Below are positions 8,261 to 16,101 of a stretch of 64,000 bases of DNA, piece by piece. The DNA comes from Ideonella paludis (GTDB lineage Bacteria; Pseudomonadota; Gammaproteobacteria; Burkholderiales; Burkholderiaceae_C). Each line of letters begins with the position of its first letter. Within the stretch, counting starts at the first letter, position 1. The notes under the pieces were generated by a model. The model was not told the origin of the DNA. It saw nothing but the letters and a program-made list of their open reading frames with translations, and searched no databases. The position numbers and the translations under genes were made by a program. The stretch lies in the NCBI RefSeq assembly GCF_018069865.1, contig NZ_JAGQDG010000004.1, positions 310,001 through 374,000 of the forward strand, read 5' to 3'.

Positions 8261-9055
8261 GTGGCCGCAGCCGCTGCCCGGCGAGACGCCTCATCGCCAA
8301 GGCCGGCTTTGCGGCGCCGCACTCTCCTGGGCGGGCTGCTCGCCGTCGGCCTCTTGCCCGCAGCGGGCGCTTTGGCTGCCGCCCCGGCTTTGCCGACGGC
8401 TGCCCCTGCGTCCAGCCCCCCCCATTGGATGCAAGGCGCTCCGCAGCCCCTGGCAGCCCACTTCCAAGTGCGCCAAGTCCCCAGCGGGCCGGTGCAAGAC
8501 TGGTACTTCTATCGCCAGGCCGACAGCGTCCACCTCATCAAGCCGCAGCACGAAGAAGTCTGGCGCTTGAGCCCCCAAGGCCAAGTCAGCTTTGAGCGCT
8601 TTTTCTTGGCCGACCGCCGCAGTGTGCACTACAGCCCCGGCGAGCTGCTGACCCTGGGCCTGCGGCCGCATTGGCCCGCCCTGCAGCGCTTTGCCGACCT
8701 AGCTGCTTGGGCATCATCGCCCGACAGCACCGCCGGCCAGTGGCGGCTGACCCTGGGCGGCGGCACCTCAGGCGGCCCTGCCCAAGAAGCACTCTGGAGC
8801 GAGGCCCTGCAACTGCCGCTCAGGATCACCCGCCGAAGCAGCCATGGAGCCTCAGGCCCATCAGGCGCGCTGGAATGGCGGCTCATCAGCCATCACCCCG
8901 CCCCGCTGGCCACATGGCCCCTGCCGAATGGCGCTGGGCGCAGCCTCGAACAAGTCGATGCCGCCGACCTGGGTGACCTGCTCGACAAAGACTTTGCCGC
9001 CAAGGCCGAGCGCCTGGATGTGATGAACGGCTGGCGGGCGGCGCATGAGCATTGA
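8261..9055 (+). CDS. Exported protein of unknown function downstream of phoA
   Basis: A 264-residue product. I chose the GTG at 8261 because GGAGG ends 8 bases before it and the protein then carries a normal signal (RRRTLLGGLLAVGLLPAAGALAAAP). An ATG at 8216 inside phoA is the alternative. The mature part starts with a proline/alanine-rich spacer and then has VRQVPSGPVQDWYFYRQADSV, SPQGQVSFERFFLADRRSVHY and ALEWRLISHHPAP, a beta-rich sequence with many tryptophans that I do not recognise as a named domain. Tight spacing behind alkaline phosphatase suggests shared expression, possibly a phosphatase accessory. The function is unknown. Confidence 0.72.
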   Translation: MAAAAARRDASSPRPALRRRTLLGGLLAVGLLPAAGALAAAPALPTAAPASSPPHWMQGAPQPLAAHFQVRQVPSGPVQDWYFYRQADSVHLIKPQHEEVWRLSPQGQVSFERFFLADRRSVHYSPGELLTLGLRPHWPALQRFADLAAWASSPDSTAGQWRLTLGGGTSGGPAQEALWSEALQLPLRITRRSSHGASGPSGALEWRLISHHPAPLATWPLPNGAGRSLEQVDAADLGDLLDKDFAAKAERLDVMNGWRAAHEH

Positions 9056-9154
9056 GCTGAGCTTCATGCACACAAAGGCCTCTCAAGAGACTTCACGCTC
9101 CAGTGGCCTCTGAAGCCACCACCCTCCAGATCTTTCGCCTTGCTGGAAAAGCGC

Positions 9155-9778
9155 ATGTCCCTCATCGTTCACCACCTGAACCACTCCCGCTCGCAACGCC
9201 TGCTGTGGCTGCTCGAAGAGCTGGAGCTGCCCTACGAGATCCGCTTCTACCAGCGCAACAAAGCCACCATGCTGGCCCCGCCCGAGCTCAAGGCGGTGCA
9301 TCCGCTGGGCAAGTCGCCCGTGCTGGAGGACGGCCCGCTCAAGCTGGTGGAAACCGGCGCCATCTGTGAATACTTGGTGGAGAAAACCGGGCGCCTCGGC
9401 CCCACTGACCCTGATGAAGGCCTGCGCCACTACCGCCAGTTTCTGCACTACGCCGAAGGCTCCGTCATGCCCACGCTGTTGCTGATGCTGGCCATGAGCA
9501 AAGTGCCGCTGATCGGCGGGATCGCGGTGAAGAAGGTACAGCCCATGGTGGACGTCCACCTGGACTACGTGGAGCAAGTGCTGGCCTCGCGCCCCTGGTT
9601 CGCAGGCCATGCCCTGACCGCCGCCGACATCATGATGAGCTTCCCGCTCGAAGCTGCGGTTTCACGCGCAGGCCTCGGCACCTCGCGCCCGGCCACCATG
9701 GCCTGGCTCCAAAAGATCCACGCCCGCCCGGCCTACCAAGCCGCACTCCAAAAGGGTGGCGATTACGCCTACGCTTGA
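9155..9778 (+). CDS. Glutathione S-transferase family protein
   Basis: A 207-residue cytosolic protein. The N-terminal thioredoxin-like domain has VHHLNHSRSQRLLWLLEELELPYE with the active serine/arginine region, the cis-proline block HPLGKSPVLEDG and the glutathione-binding LVETGAICEYLVEK. The C-terminal helical domain ends with WFAGHALTAADIMMSFPLEAA, the usual N-capping box. It conjugates glutathione to electrophiles or reduces peroxides; the substrate is unknown. ATG at 9155 was chosen over an upstream TTG. It is convergent with the HD-GYP gene. Confidence 0.94.
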   Translation: MSLIVHHLNHSRSQRLLWLLEELELPYEIRFYQRNKATMLAPPELKAVHPLGKSPVLEDGPLKLVETGAICEYLVEKTGRLGPTDPDEGLRHYRQFLHYAEGSVMPTLLLMLAMSKVPLIGGIAVKKVQPMVDVHLDYVEQVLASRPWFAGHALTAADIMMSFPLEAAVSRAGLGTSRPATMAWLQKIHARPAYQAALQKGGDYAYA

Positions 9779-9823
9779 GTCGCCCCTCAACCCCACAGCC
9801 CGCCCACTCGCTTCTGGTACTCC

Positions 9824-12781
9824 TCAGCTCAACACCGCAAAGTCCGTGTTGCGCTTGGCCAAATAGCTCTCCACATCCACCGTGTCGATCAGTTCAGGCT
9901 TCATGAACTGGGCGGCGTAGAGGCGGTAGACGCCGGAGCGCAGGAAGAGCTCGAAGACGTCGGGGTCGATGTGGCCGTCGCGCTTCATGAAGGAGAGGAT
10001 GCGGATGGCCTCGGACAGCTTTTTGCCCTCTTTGTAGGGGCGGTCCACGGCGGTCAGGGCTTCGAAGACATCGGCCAGCGCCATCATGCGGGCCACGGGG
10101 CTCATCTCGGGGCCTTTGAGGCCGCGTGGGTAGCCGGTGCCGTCCATTTTTTCGTGGTGGCTGCCGGCGATCTCAGGCACCTGTTGCAAGTGCTTGGGGA
10201 ACGGCAGTTGCGAGAGCATCACGATGGTCTGCGCGATGTGGTCGTTGATCTTGAAGCGCTCTTCGGGCGTGAGCGTGCCGCGCGGCACGCTGAGGTTGGC
10301 CAGCTCGCCTCGGTTGTATTGCCACTCCGGTGCGGCCATGGTGAAGCCCCAGCGGTTGCCGGGGGCGGTGACCGGCGGTGTGTCATGCGGGATCAGGTGC
10401 TCGGGCTTGTCAGCCAGCAGGGGCTCGGCCACGGGCAAGGTGGGCGCGGGCTGGGCCGCCGCCTTGCGCTGGCGCTCTTCGCGGGAGATGCCGATGCGGT
10501 CGTCCAGCGTGCGCATCCAGGTGCGGCTGCCGATCTCACGCAGGCGGGCCGCGCGCTCGGGCGAGACAAACTCTTCGCCTTCGTTGCACATGGCCACGTA
10601 ACGGAATTCATGATCCAACTCGGCCAGCTCATGCATCAAGCGGGCGTGGGCCACGCTGCTGACCTCGCCCGCCACCACCGACTTCCACATGCGGATTTCG
10701 GCGTCGCGCTTAAGCACCTCAAAGCGCATGCGAATCTCATGGATGCGGTCGTACAGGGTTTCAAGCTTGGTGGCCTTGTCCACCACAAACTCGGGCGTGG
10801 TCATCTTGCCGCAGTCGTGCAGCCAGGCGCCCACATGCACGGCCTCCCAGTCTTGGGGCTTGAGTTGGAAGTCGGCAAAGGCACCGTCTTGGTCTTCACA
10901 GGCCGCGCGGGCCAGCATTTTGGTCAGTTCAGGCACACGAGCGCAGTGGCCGCCGGTGTAGGGGCTCTTGGCGTCGATGGCTGAGGCGATCATGCGGATG
11001 AAGGACTCGAACAACTCCTTTTGCGCACGGATCAGCTCGCGCGTCTCCAGCGACACCGCCGCCGTGCCCGACAGCGCGCTGACAAAGCTCAGCATGGCCT
11101 GGTCGCTGCGGCGCACGTCCATCAGCAGCAAGGCGCCCACCAATTGATGTTGGCGGTTGAAGAGCGGTACCGCCACGGCGTCGTGGTCGGCGTCGCCGCG
11201 CCGCTGGGGCAGCACGGCGCCCAGCACACGCCGCAGCTCGTCGGCGCTCACCTGCCCAGCCAGGGCGCCCGCCCCGGGCCGAGCCACGGCCTCTCGCAGC
11301 ACCTGCGGCCAGGCCTCGGGCGGCAAGGCTTGGGGGTCAGCCACGGTTTGGGTCTCGGCCAAGTGGGCCGCCACCACCAGCTCCAGCGTGCGGCCTTGGC
11401 CATCGGCCAGGAAGAGCAAGCCGCCGGCAGCCTCGCCGGCGTCAATCATCTCGTTGAGCAGACGGGGCATCAGCCGGTCAAAGTTTTCTTCCGAGGCCAC
11501 GGCCGTGCTGATGTCCAGAAAGCGGCGGATGGTGCGTTTCATGCTTTGCATGGCGCGCGCCAAATCGTCGACCTCTTTGACCACCGAATGCACATCCACG
11601 GGCGTGCTGACATCAAACTGCTCCACCGCTCGGGCGTGGCGCGCCAGCTGCTGCACGGGCCGCGAGATCTGCCGCGCCATCCACCAGCCTGCAGGCAGGG
11701 CTAGCAACAAGGTCGCGATGATGGCCAGCAGCAGCTCGTCGCGCAGGGCTCGGGCGCCGGCCAACAGCTCGTCTTCGGGCACCGCAAAGGCCAGGACCAC
11801 CGTCTGCTGCGCTTGCTCTTGCAGCGGCATCACCACGACTTGCCAGCGACCGGTGTCGGTATGCACGGCTTGCGGCTGGCTATCGCGGGGCAGGGGCGCA
11901 GCGGCCAAGCTGGAGAGTGCCGGCAGCGCCAAATCAGCCAAGGTTGCCAGGCGCGGCTTGCCCTGGGCGTCCGTGGGCACAGGCAGGGGCGTTGCGCTGG
12001 CACTGGCCAGCACCCGGCGCTGGCTGTCCATCAGCACCATCTGCGTATGGGGCGTGAGCTTTTGGCGGCGCAGCACGTCGGACAAGGTGTCCAGCTCAAT
12101 GTCAATGCCCACCACCACGCCCTCTACCGCGGTGCGCTGGGCCAGGGTCAGGCCCTGTTTGCGGTTGGTGAAAAACACATAGGGCTCGGTGCGCACCACG
12201 CCGCTGTGCGTCATGGCCCGGGTGTACCAGTCGCGCTCGCGCGCGTCGTAGCGGGTGTAGTCGGGCCGGATCTCGCGCTGCAGCTCTTGCTGCTGGGCGT
12301 TCAAGAACACAAAGGTGCCCACGTCGCGCTCGGCGTCGCGCTCAATGCTTTGCACCGCAAAGCGGGTGCCCGCCGGAGCCTTGAGAACCGCGGCCTCGTC
12401 GGCCGAGCGCACATTGCGCACCAGCAAAAAATCGCCGTTGGCATAGGCCACATACAGCGAGGTGGCGGCCGGGGCCGAGGCCAAGGTCTGCAAGGCCAAG
12501 GGCAGATGCGACAGACGGTCTTCTAGCGATCCCGCACGCAGCACGGCCTGCTGAGACAACAGCGCCACGGCAGACTCCGCAGGGGTGAGCAATTGCTGCC
12601 ATTCGCTGCGAGCCTCGCGCACCACGCGCAGGCTGACATCTTGAGCCGCGGTCTCAATGATGCTGGCGCTGCGGCTGGTCGCCAGCCAAGCCAGCGTGCC
12701 GCCCACCAAAGCCAGCAAGGCCACAAACAAGGTGGTCAGATGAAGGTGCAGAGAGAAACGGCGGCGGGGCGCGGAGTGCAT
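9824..12781 (-). CDS. Membrane sensor HD-GYP phosphodiesterase with dCache-HAMP-GAF input
   Basis: A protein of about 985 residues. One membrane helix near residues 15-35 (LTTLFVALLALVGGTLAW), a large periplasmic region with the dCache signature RERDWYTRAM, a second helix near 355 (LLLAIIATLLLALPAGWWMA), HAMP (ISRPVQQLARHA), a GAF-like domain, and a C-terminal HD-GYP domain with HDCGK near 655 and HHEKMDGTGYPRGLKGPEM near 873. The catalytic set is intact, so it should hydrolyse cyclic di-GMP in response to an extracellular cue. The two halves of the catalytic domain are about 218 residues apart, farther than usual. Start 12781 places the first helix near the N-terminus; 12832 is an alternative ATG. 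Confidence 0.9.
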   Translation of the reverse strand: MHSAPRRRFSLHLHLTTLFVALLALVGGTLAWLATSRSASIIETAAQDVSLRVVREARSEWQQLLTPAESAVALLSQQAVLRAGSLEDRLSHLPLALQTLASAPAATSLYVAYANGDFLLVRNVRSADEAAVLKAPAGTRFAVQSIERDAERDVGTFVFLNAQQQELQREIRPDYTRYDARERDWYTRAMTHSGVVRTEPYVFFTNRKQGLTLAQRTAVEGVVVGIDIELDTLSDVLRRQKLTPHTQMVLMDSQRRVLASASATPLPVPTDAQGKPRLATLADLALPALSSLAAAPLPRDSQPQAVHTDTGRWQVVVMPLQEQAQQTVVLAFAVPEDELLAGARALRDELLLAIIATLLLALPAGWWMARQISRPVQQLARHARAVEQFDVSTPVDVHSVVKEVDDLARAMQSMKRTIRRFLDISTAVASEENFDRLMPRLLNEMIDAGEAAGGLLFLADGQGRTLELVVAAHLAETQTVADPQALPPEAWPQVLREAVARPGAGALAGQVSADELRRVLGAVLPQRRGDADHDAVAVPLFNRQHQLVGALLLMDVRRSDQAMLSFVSALSGTAAVSLETRELIRAQKELFESFIRMIASAIDAKSPYTGGHCARVPELTKMLARAACEDQDGAFADFQLKPQDWEAVHVGAWLHDCGKMTTPEFVVDKATKLETLYDRIHEIRMRFEVLKRDAEIRMWKSVVAGEVSSVAHARLMHELAELDHEFRYVAMCNEGEEFVSPERAARLREIGSRTWMRTLDDRIGISREERQRKAAAQPAPTLPVAEPLLADKPEHLIPHDTPPVTAPGNRWGFTMAAPEWQYNRGELANLSVPRGTLTPEERFKINDHIAQTIVMLSQLPFPKHLQQVPEIAGSHHEKMDGTGYPRGLKGPEMSPVARMMALADVFEALTAVDRPYKEGKKLSEAIRILSFMKRDGHIDPDVFELFLRSGVYRLYAAQFMKPELIDTVDVESYLAKRNTDFAVLS

Positions 12782-12909
12782 AGTGACGTACTGCTCAAAA
12801 ACTAGCGGCCTGCCCCCGCTTAGCACCGCCATGCGCTGCGCCAGGAACCGACACCTCTAGGGGTCATCGGCCAGACCAGCAGATACCTTAGCGCAAGCCG
12901 CTGCGAACC

Positions 12910-13425
12910 TCAGCGCTCCGTGCCTTCTGGCCGCTGAAATCCCCCGTCTGCCCAGGCCGTGGCGCTGGCGCGGTCGAGCTTGAAGCTCAGCGGCGCGGCG
13001 CAGTCGGCCAGCAGGTCGCCGCCCTCGTCATGTGCGCTCAAACGGGCCCGGGGCTGCTCCTCGTCGGGCTCGATGTCCAGGCTCACGGTGACCCGGCCTT
13101 GGGCACAGCTGACGGTGATCTGCTTGTGCAGTTGGGCCTGCAGTTGCTGCTCGTGCCGCCGGATCACCTCAGACGCCGTCTTGACCAAGGTGTTGAAGGC
13201 GTTCACGTCCAAGGGCTTGGGGTCTTTTTTGTTGCGGCCCATGGTCCAGGGGCCGACGAGGGCCGGCTCGGCCTCGCCCTCCAAGGTCATGGCCACGGCC
13301 CAGCCGTCATCGTCTTCGTTCTTGATCACCTTGGCGGTCCAGCCTTTGTCGCGCCACAGGCGGGGCTCAAAAATGGTGGCGGCGGAGTCCGAGGTGAGGT
13401 CGTCGTGGTCTTCATGAATGCTCAT
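12910..13425 (-). CDS. Conserved hypothetical protein, 171 residues
   Basis: A soluble, acidic product beginning MSIHEDHDDLTSDSAATIFEP. It has RLWRDKGWTAKVIKNEDDDGWAVAM, WTMGRNKKDPKPLDVNAFNTLVKTASEVIRR (probably a helix) and a beta-rich C-terminus (VTVSLDIEPDEEQPRARL, PLSFKLDRASATAWADGGF). I do not recognise a characterised domain. Codon use and GC match the neighbours, so it looks native. It starts 37 bases from the divergent cho gene and may share its control region, but nothing else links them. Confidence 0.75.
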   Translation of the reverse strand: MSIHEDHDDLTSDSAATIFEPRLWRDKGWTAKVIKNEDDDGWAVAMTLEGEAEPALVGPWTMGRNKKDPKPLDVNAFNTLVKTASEVIRRHEQQLQAQLHKQITVSCAQGRVTVSLDIEPDEEQPRARLSAHDEGGDLLADCAAPLSFKLDRASATAWADGGFQRPEGTER

Positions 13426-13462
13426 GGCAGGCAGTGTAGAGGCCCCGGTGGGCCGCTGCACA

Positions 13463-14338
13463 ATGGCAGCCACTGCCATGCCCAAAGCCGCTGTGTCTTC
13501 GCCCGCTGCCCTGCCCGCCTTGCCCTCCACCCCGCTGGAGGATGTGAGCCCCATCCCCACCGCACCCGGGGTGTACTTCTTTCACGGGGAAGGCCGGCTG
13601 CCGCTCTACATCGGCAAGAGCATCAACCTGAGGGCGCGGGTGCAGCAACACCTGCGTGCGCCAGAAGAAGCCCACATGATGGCCCAGACCCGCCGCGTGA
13701 GCTGGCAGCGCACCGCCGGTGAGGTGGGCGCGCTGCTGCTGGAGTCGCACCTCATCAAGACCCAGCAGCCCCTGTTCAATGTGCGCCTGCGCCGCAGCAA
13801 GCAGCTCTGCGCCTGGCACCTGCCCACCGCCCTGCAGCCGCCCGAGTTGGTCAACTCCCGGCAGTTCAACTTTGCCGCCACCGAGGGGCTTTATGGCCTG
13901 TTCGCCTCGGCCCACGCCGCCAAACAAGCCTTGCGCAGCCGGGCTGAAGAGTTGGGCCTGTGTCAGGTCATGCTGGGGCTGGAGCAAAACCTGGGACGCG
14001 GCTGCTTTGCCCGCCAACTGGGCCGCTGCCATGGGGCCTGCATCGGCCAAGAAAGCCCTGAGGCCCACCACCAACGCCTGCGCGCCGCGCTGGCCGAATG
14101 GGAAGTGCGGCACTGGCCTTTTGACGGGGCGGTGGGCTTGGTGGAGCGCGACGGCGATTGGGTGCAAACCCATGTGCTGGACCAATGGTGCTACTTGGGC
14201 ACCCTGGAAGGCCCCCCGCAGCGCCGCGCCCCCAAAGCCCTGCCCTCACCCGCCTTTGACATGGACAGCTACCGCATCTTGATGCGGCCGCTGTTGATGG
14301 GGGAGCAGGAGTTGGTGCGGTGGCCAAGTCGCGCCTAG
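13463..14338 (+). CDS. cho: GIY-YIG endonuclease, excinuclease Cho (UvrC homolog)
   Basis: A 291-residue protein with an N-terminal GIY-YIG domain: PGVYFFHGEGRLPLYIGKSI (GVY and YIG with the catalytic tyrosines), ARVQQHL, and the glutamate-bearing ALLLESHLIKTQQPLFN. The rest matches Cho, including LEQNLGRGCFARQLGRCHGAC, a cysteine cluster typical of the UvrC/Cho group. Cho makes the 3-prime incision next to bulky lesions and helps UvrC in nucleotide excision repair. ATG 13463 is preferred; ATG 13478 is also possible as neither has a clear ribosome site. It lacks the C-terminal UvrC halves, as expected for Cho. Confidence 0.9.
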   Translation: MAATAMPKAAVSSPAALPALPSTPLEDVSPIPTAPGVYFFHGEGRLPLYIGKSINLRARVQQHLRAPEEAHMMAQTRRVSWQRTAGEVGALLLESHLIKTQQPLFNVRLRRSKQLCAWHLPTALQPPELVNSRQFNFAATEGLYGLFASAHAAKQALRSRAEELGLCQVMLGLEQNLGRGCFARQLGRCHGACIGQESPEAHHQRLRAALAEWEVRHWPFDGAVGLVERDGDWVQTHVLDQWCYLGTLEGPPQRRAPKALPSPAFDMDSYRILMRPLLMGEQELVRWPSRA

Positions 14339-14414
14339 GCTGATGGGGCGCCTTCTCGGGCCTGCGTTGGTCTATCCGACCTGCCAGGCCACTCGCAAGC
14401 ATTCAGTTCAGCGC

Positions 14415-14957
14415 TCAACCCTCGTGGCGCTTGAGGACGTAGACAAGCTCGACACAAACCTCGCCCCGAAATTCCACCGTCCGCTCTTCAATCTTGCGCA
14501 TGCCCACGCGCTCCAGCAGTGCGATGGACGCATGATTGCGGGCGTCAGTGATCCCGTTGACGCGTTCCACCGCTGTGGAAAGAAAGATAAGCTGCAGCGC
14601 TTCACGAACCGCCGCCGTCCCCAACCCTCGCCCCTGAGCATGGCGAGCCAACGTGAAGCCGATCTCAGCCTCGCGCGCATCAGGCGCCAGATACAAGCCG
14701 ATATCGCCGAGCAACGCTGAAGTCTGCGGCTCAGCGATGGCGATCTGCGCCCACTGACCCGGCCTGAACAACGGCGCCTTGTTCATCTCATCGAGGAACG
14801 TCCAGGCGTCTGCGTCCGACATCGCCGACCAGCCTTGATAGCGGCCGAGTTCGGCATCGGTGCGATAGGCCTGAAAAGCAGCGAGGTCGGCGACGGACAG
14901 GCGGCGCAGGAGGATGGCTGTGCCGTGGCGGGGCAAGAGGTCAGGGACGGTCGTCAT
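14415..14957 (-). CDS. GNAT family N-acetyltransferase (RimJ/RimL-like)
   Basis: A 180-residue cytosolic protein with the RimJ/RimL-type GNAT fold: ILLRRLSVADLAAFQAYRTD at the N-terminus, IGLYLAPDAREAEIGFTLA for the central strands, acetyl-CoA loop RHAQGRGLGTAAV and the late motif NHASIALLERVGMRKIEE. It should transfer acetyl from acetyl-CoA to an amine on a protein N-terminus or small molecule; the substrate is unknown. ATG 14957 is the natural start. It is convergent with cho and preceded by a repeat-rich intergenic region. Confidence 0.93.
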   Translation of the reverse strand: MTTVPDLLPRHGTAILLRRLSVADLAAFQAYRTDAELGRYQGWSAMSDADAWTFLDEMNKAPLFRPGQWAQIAIAEPQTSALLGDIGLYLAPDAREAEIGFTLARHAQGRGLGTAAVREALQLIFLSTAVERVNGITDARNHASIALLERVGMRKIEERTVEFRGEVCVELVYVLKRHEG

Positions 14958-15413
14958 GGAAGATCCAAGTAAGTAGCTGGGTTGCTGCCGGATGATGAAA
15001 ACCAGCCTGCTTGCTCTCACTGTACTGGCCCGACACAGCGAATCGTCGCAGCCGCTCGCCCGCATCGTCTCTACACGGCGAACCACCCCAAATCGCCAAG
15101 CAGTCCGCCGACGCCCGCCTTGCGCAGCCACAGGCCGTGGCCCGGGGCGATTTCTTCGGTGCTGAGGCGCGCAGGGCGAGGGCGTGGCGCGTGGTCACGC
15201 GCGCTTCGAGAACATGCTCGCCGTCACTGTTTGACCATAGTGAGCCGAAGGCGAGCGGAGGGAGTTTGACGGCGCACGCGCTTGACCGAGCACCGAAGGG
15301 AGTCGGCTCTAGCCGACCGCCGATGCATGAGCCCCGGGCCACGGCCTGCGGCAGCGCACGCCCCACCTCAGCAGGCCGCCCTCAGCAAGCACCCGCCGCC
15401 AAAGCCACCCAAC
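14958..15413. other. Intergenic region filled by an inverted repeat, no gene
   Basis: About 455 bases between the GNAT gene and the end of the yidD-like gene. Open frames on both strands cross it but none has a ribosome site or a credible product; composition is dominated by paired G/C blocks that make the inverted repeat described separately. I see no promoter I would trust. Confidence 0.6.
15131..15348. repeat. Nested inverted repeat (about 218 bases), probable dispersed element
   Basis: The 18-base arm CAGGCCGTGGCCCGGGGC at 15131-15148 is exactly complementary to 15331-15348. A second pair, CTTCGGTGCT at 15154-15163 and AGCACCGAAG at 15289-15298, is nested inside, and further GC-rich self-complementary pieces lie between. 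Its place between genes, the symmetric arms and the absence of coding content suggest a non-autonomous dispersed repeat (MITE- or REP-like) rather than a terminator. No target duplication could be identified. Confidence 0.65.
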
Positions 15414-15962
15414 TCAACGCGCCCGCTCTCCCCCCTTGCGCCTTCCTGAGTTGGGCGGAATGTAGACATCCGTCTCATTGCCCCAGCCCTTGCCCTTGCG
15501 GCGCGAACTGGGCGGTGAACGGCGACGGTCTCGCCAATCGCAGCATGAGCAATCAAGACAGCTGAAGACATCTCCAAACCCACACCCTGAGCGGCCGCCA
15601 CTGCCACCGCAGGACGCATCGCCGGGCATGTCGCAAGGCGCATCACAGCCGATGTCACACAAACCCTGCTGGGCCGACCAAGGGCCGCGATAAACCCGGC
15701 GTTGGGGCTGCAGAGGCCCATAGCGCCTAAAGGCCACGCCGCACATGAAGAGGCGTTGATTCAGCACCGAAAGTCCGCCCGGAACGCCCCAGCGCCGCAC
15801 GGCCCGCCAACCCAAATGTGAGCAACTGGCGCGGCCAATGTGGCAACGGTAAGCGCAGGAAAAGCCCTTGTGGGGCGACACAAAGCGCTGATAGGCCGTG
15901 ATGCCACCTAACACGGCCCAGCGCAACAGCCTGGACATCGTTGACGACGCATGAGTTTGCAT
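15414..15962 (-). CDS. yidD: YidD-like membrane protein insertion efficiency factor with cysteine-rich C-terminal tail
   Basis: A product of about 182 residues. Residues 10-75 match YidD: LLRWAVLGGITAYQRFVSPH (amphipathic N-terminal helix ending in the YQ..VSP motif), then FSCAYRCHIGRASCSHLGWRAVRRWGVPGG, corresponding to the C-x-YPSCS-x-YA-x-EA core, though degenerate. YidD is a small inner-surface protein that helps YidC insert membrane proteins and is normally 70-90 residues long. Here about 100 residues follow, with nine cysteines spaced mainly as CDxxC/C-x2-C/CC, then a basic Arg/Lys tail. It is not next to rpmH-rnpA, the usual site, so it is probably a second, divergent copy. Starts at 15962 or 15938 are both possible. 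Confidence 0.68.
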   Translation of the reverse strand: MQTHASSTMSRLLRWAVLGGITAYQRFVSPHKGFSCAYRCHIGRASCSHLGWRAVRRWGVPGGLSVLNQRLFMCGVAFRRYGPLQPQRRVYRGPWSAQQGLCDIGCDAPCDMPGDASCGGSGGRSGCGFGDVFSCLDCSCCDWRDRRRSPPSSRRKGKGWGNETDVYIPPNSGRRKGGERAR

Positions 15963-16101
15963 GAGCCCAAGCAGAGTTTCGACACAACATCTTACGAGCG
16001 AAGCCGCTTGGTTCTCGCTCACAAACCCCCTACAGTACGGCAGCAGCCGGACCTTGCAGTACTCGGGTCTCATCACAAGCAGGTGAGGAAGGAGTCTCCA
16101 C

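Noticed and set aside
7027-8322. A 431-codon frame antisense to alkaline phosphatase
   Set aside because: phoA on the other strand has all catalytic motifs; the antisense frame has no domain and no start signals.
15011-15565. Plus-strand frame through the inverted repeat region
   Set aside because: It crosses the repeat and the antisense of the yidD-like gene, without start signals or a plausible protein.
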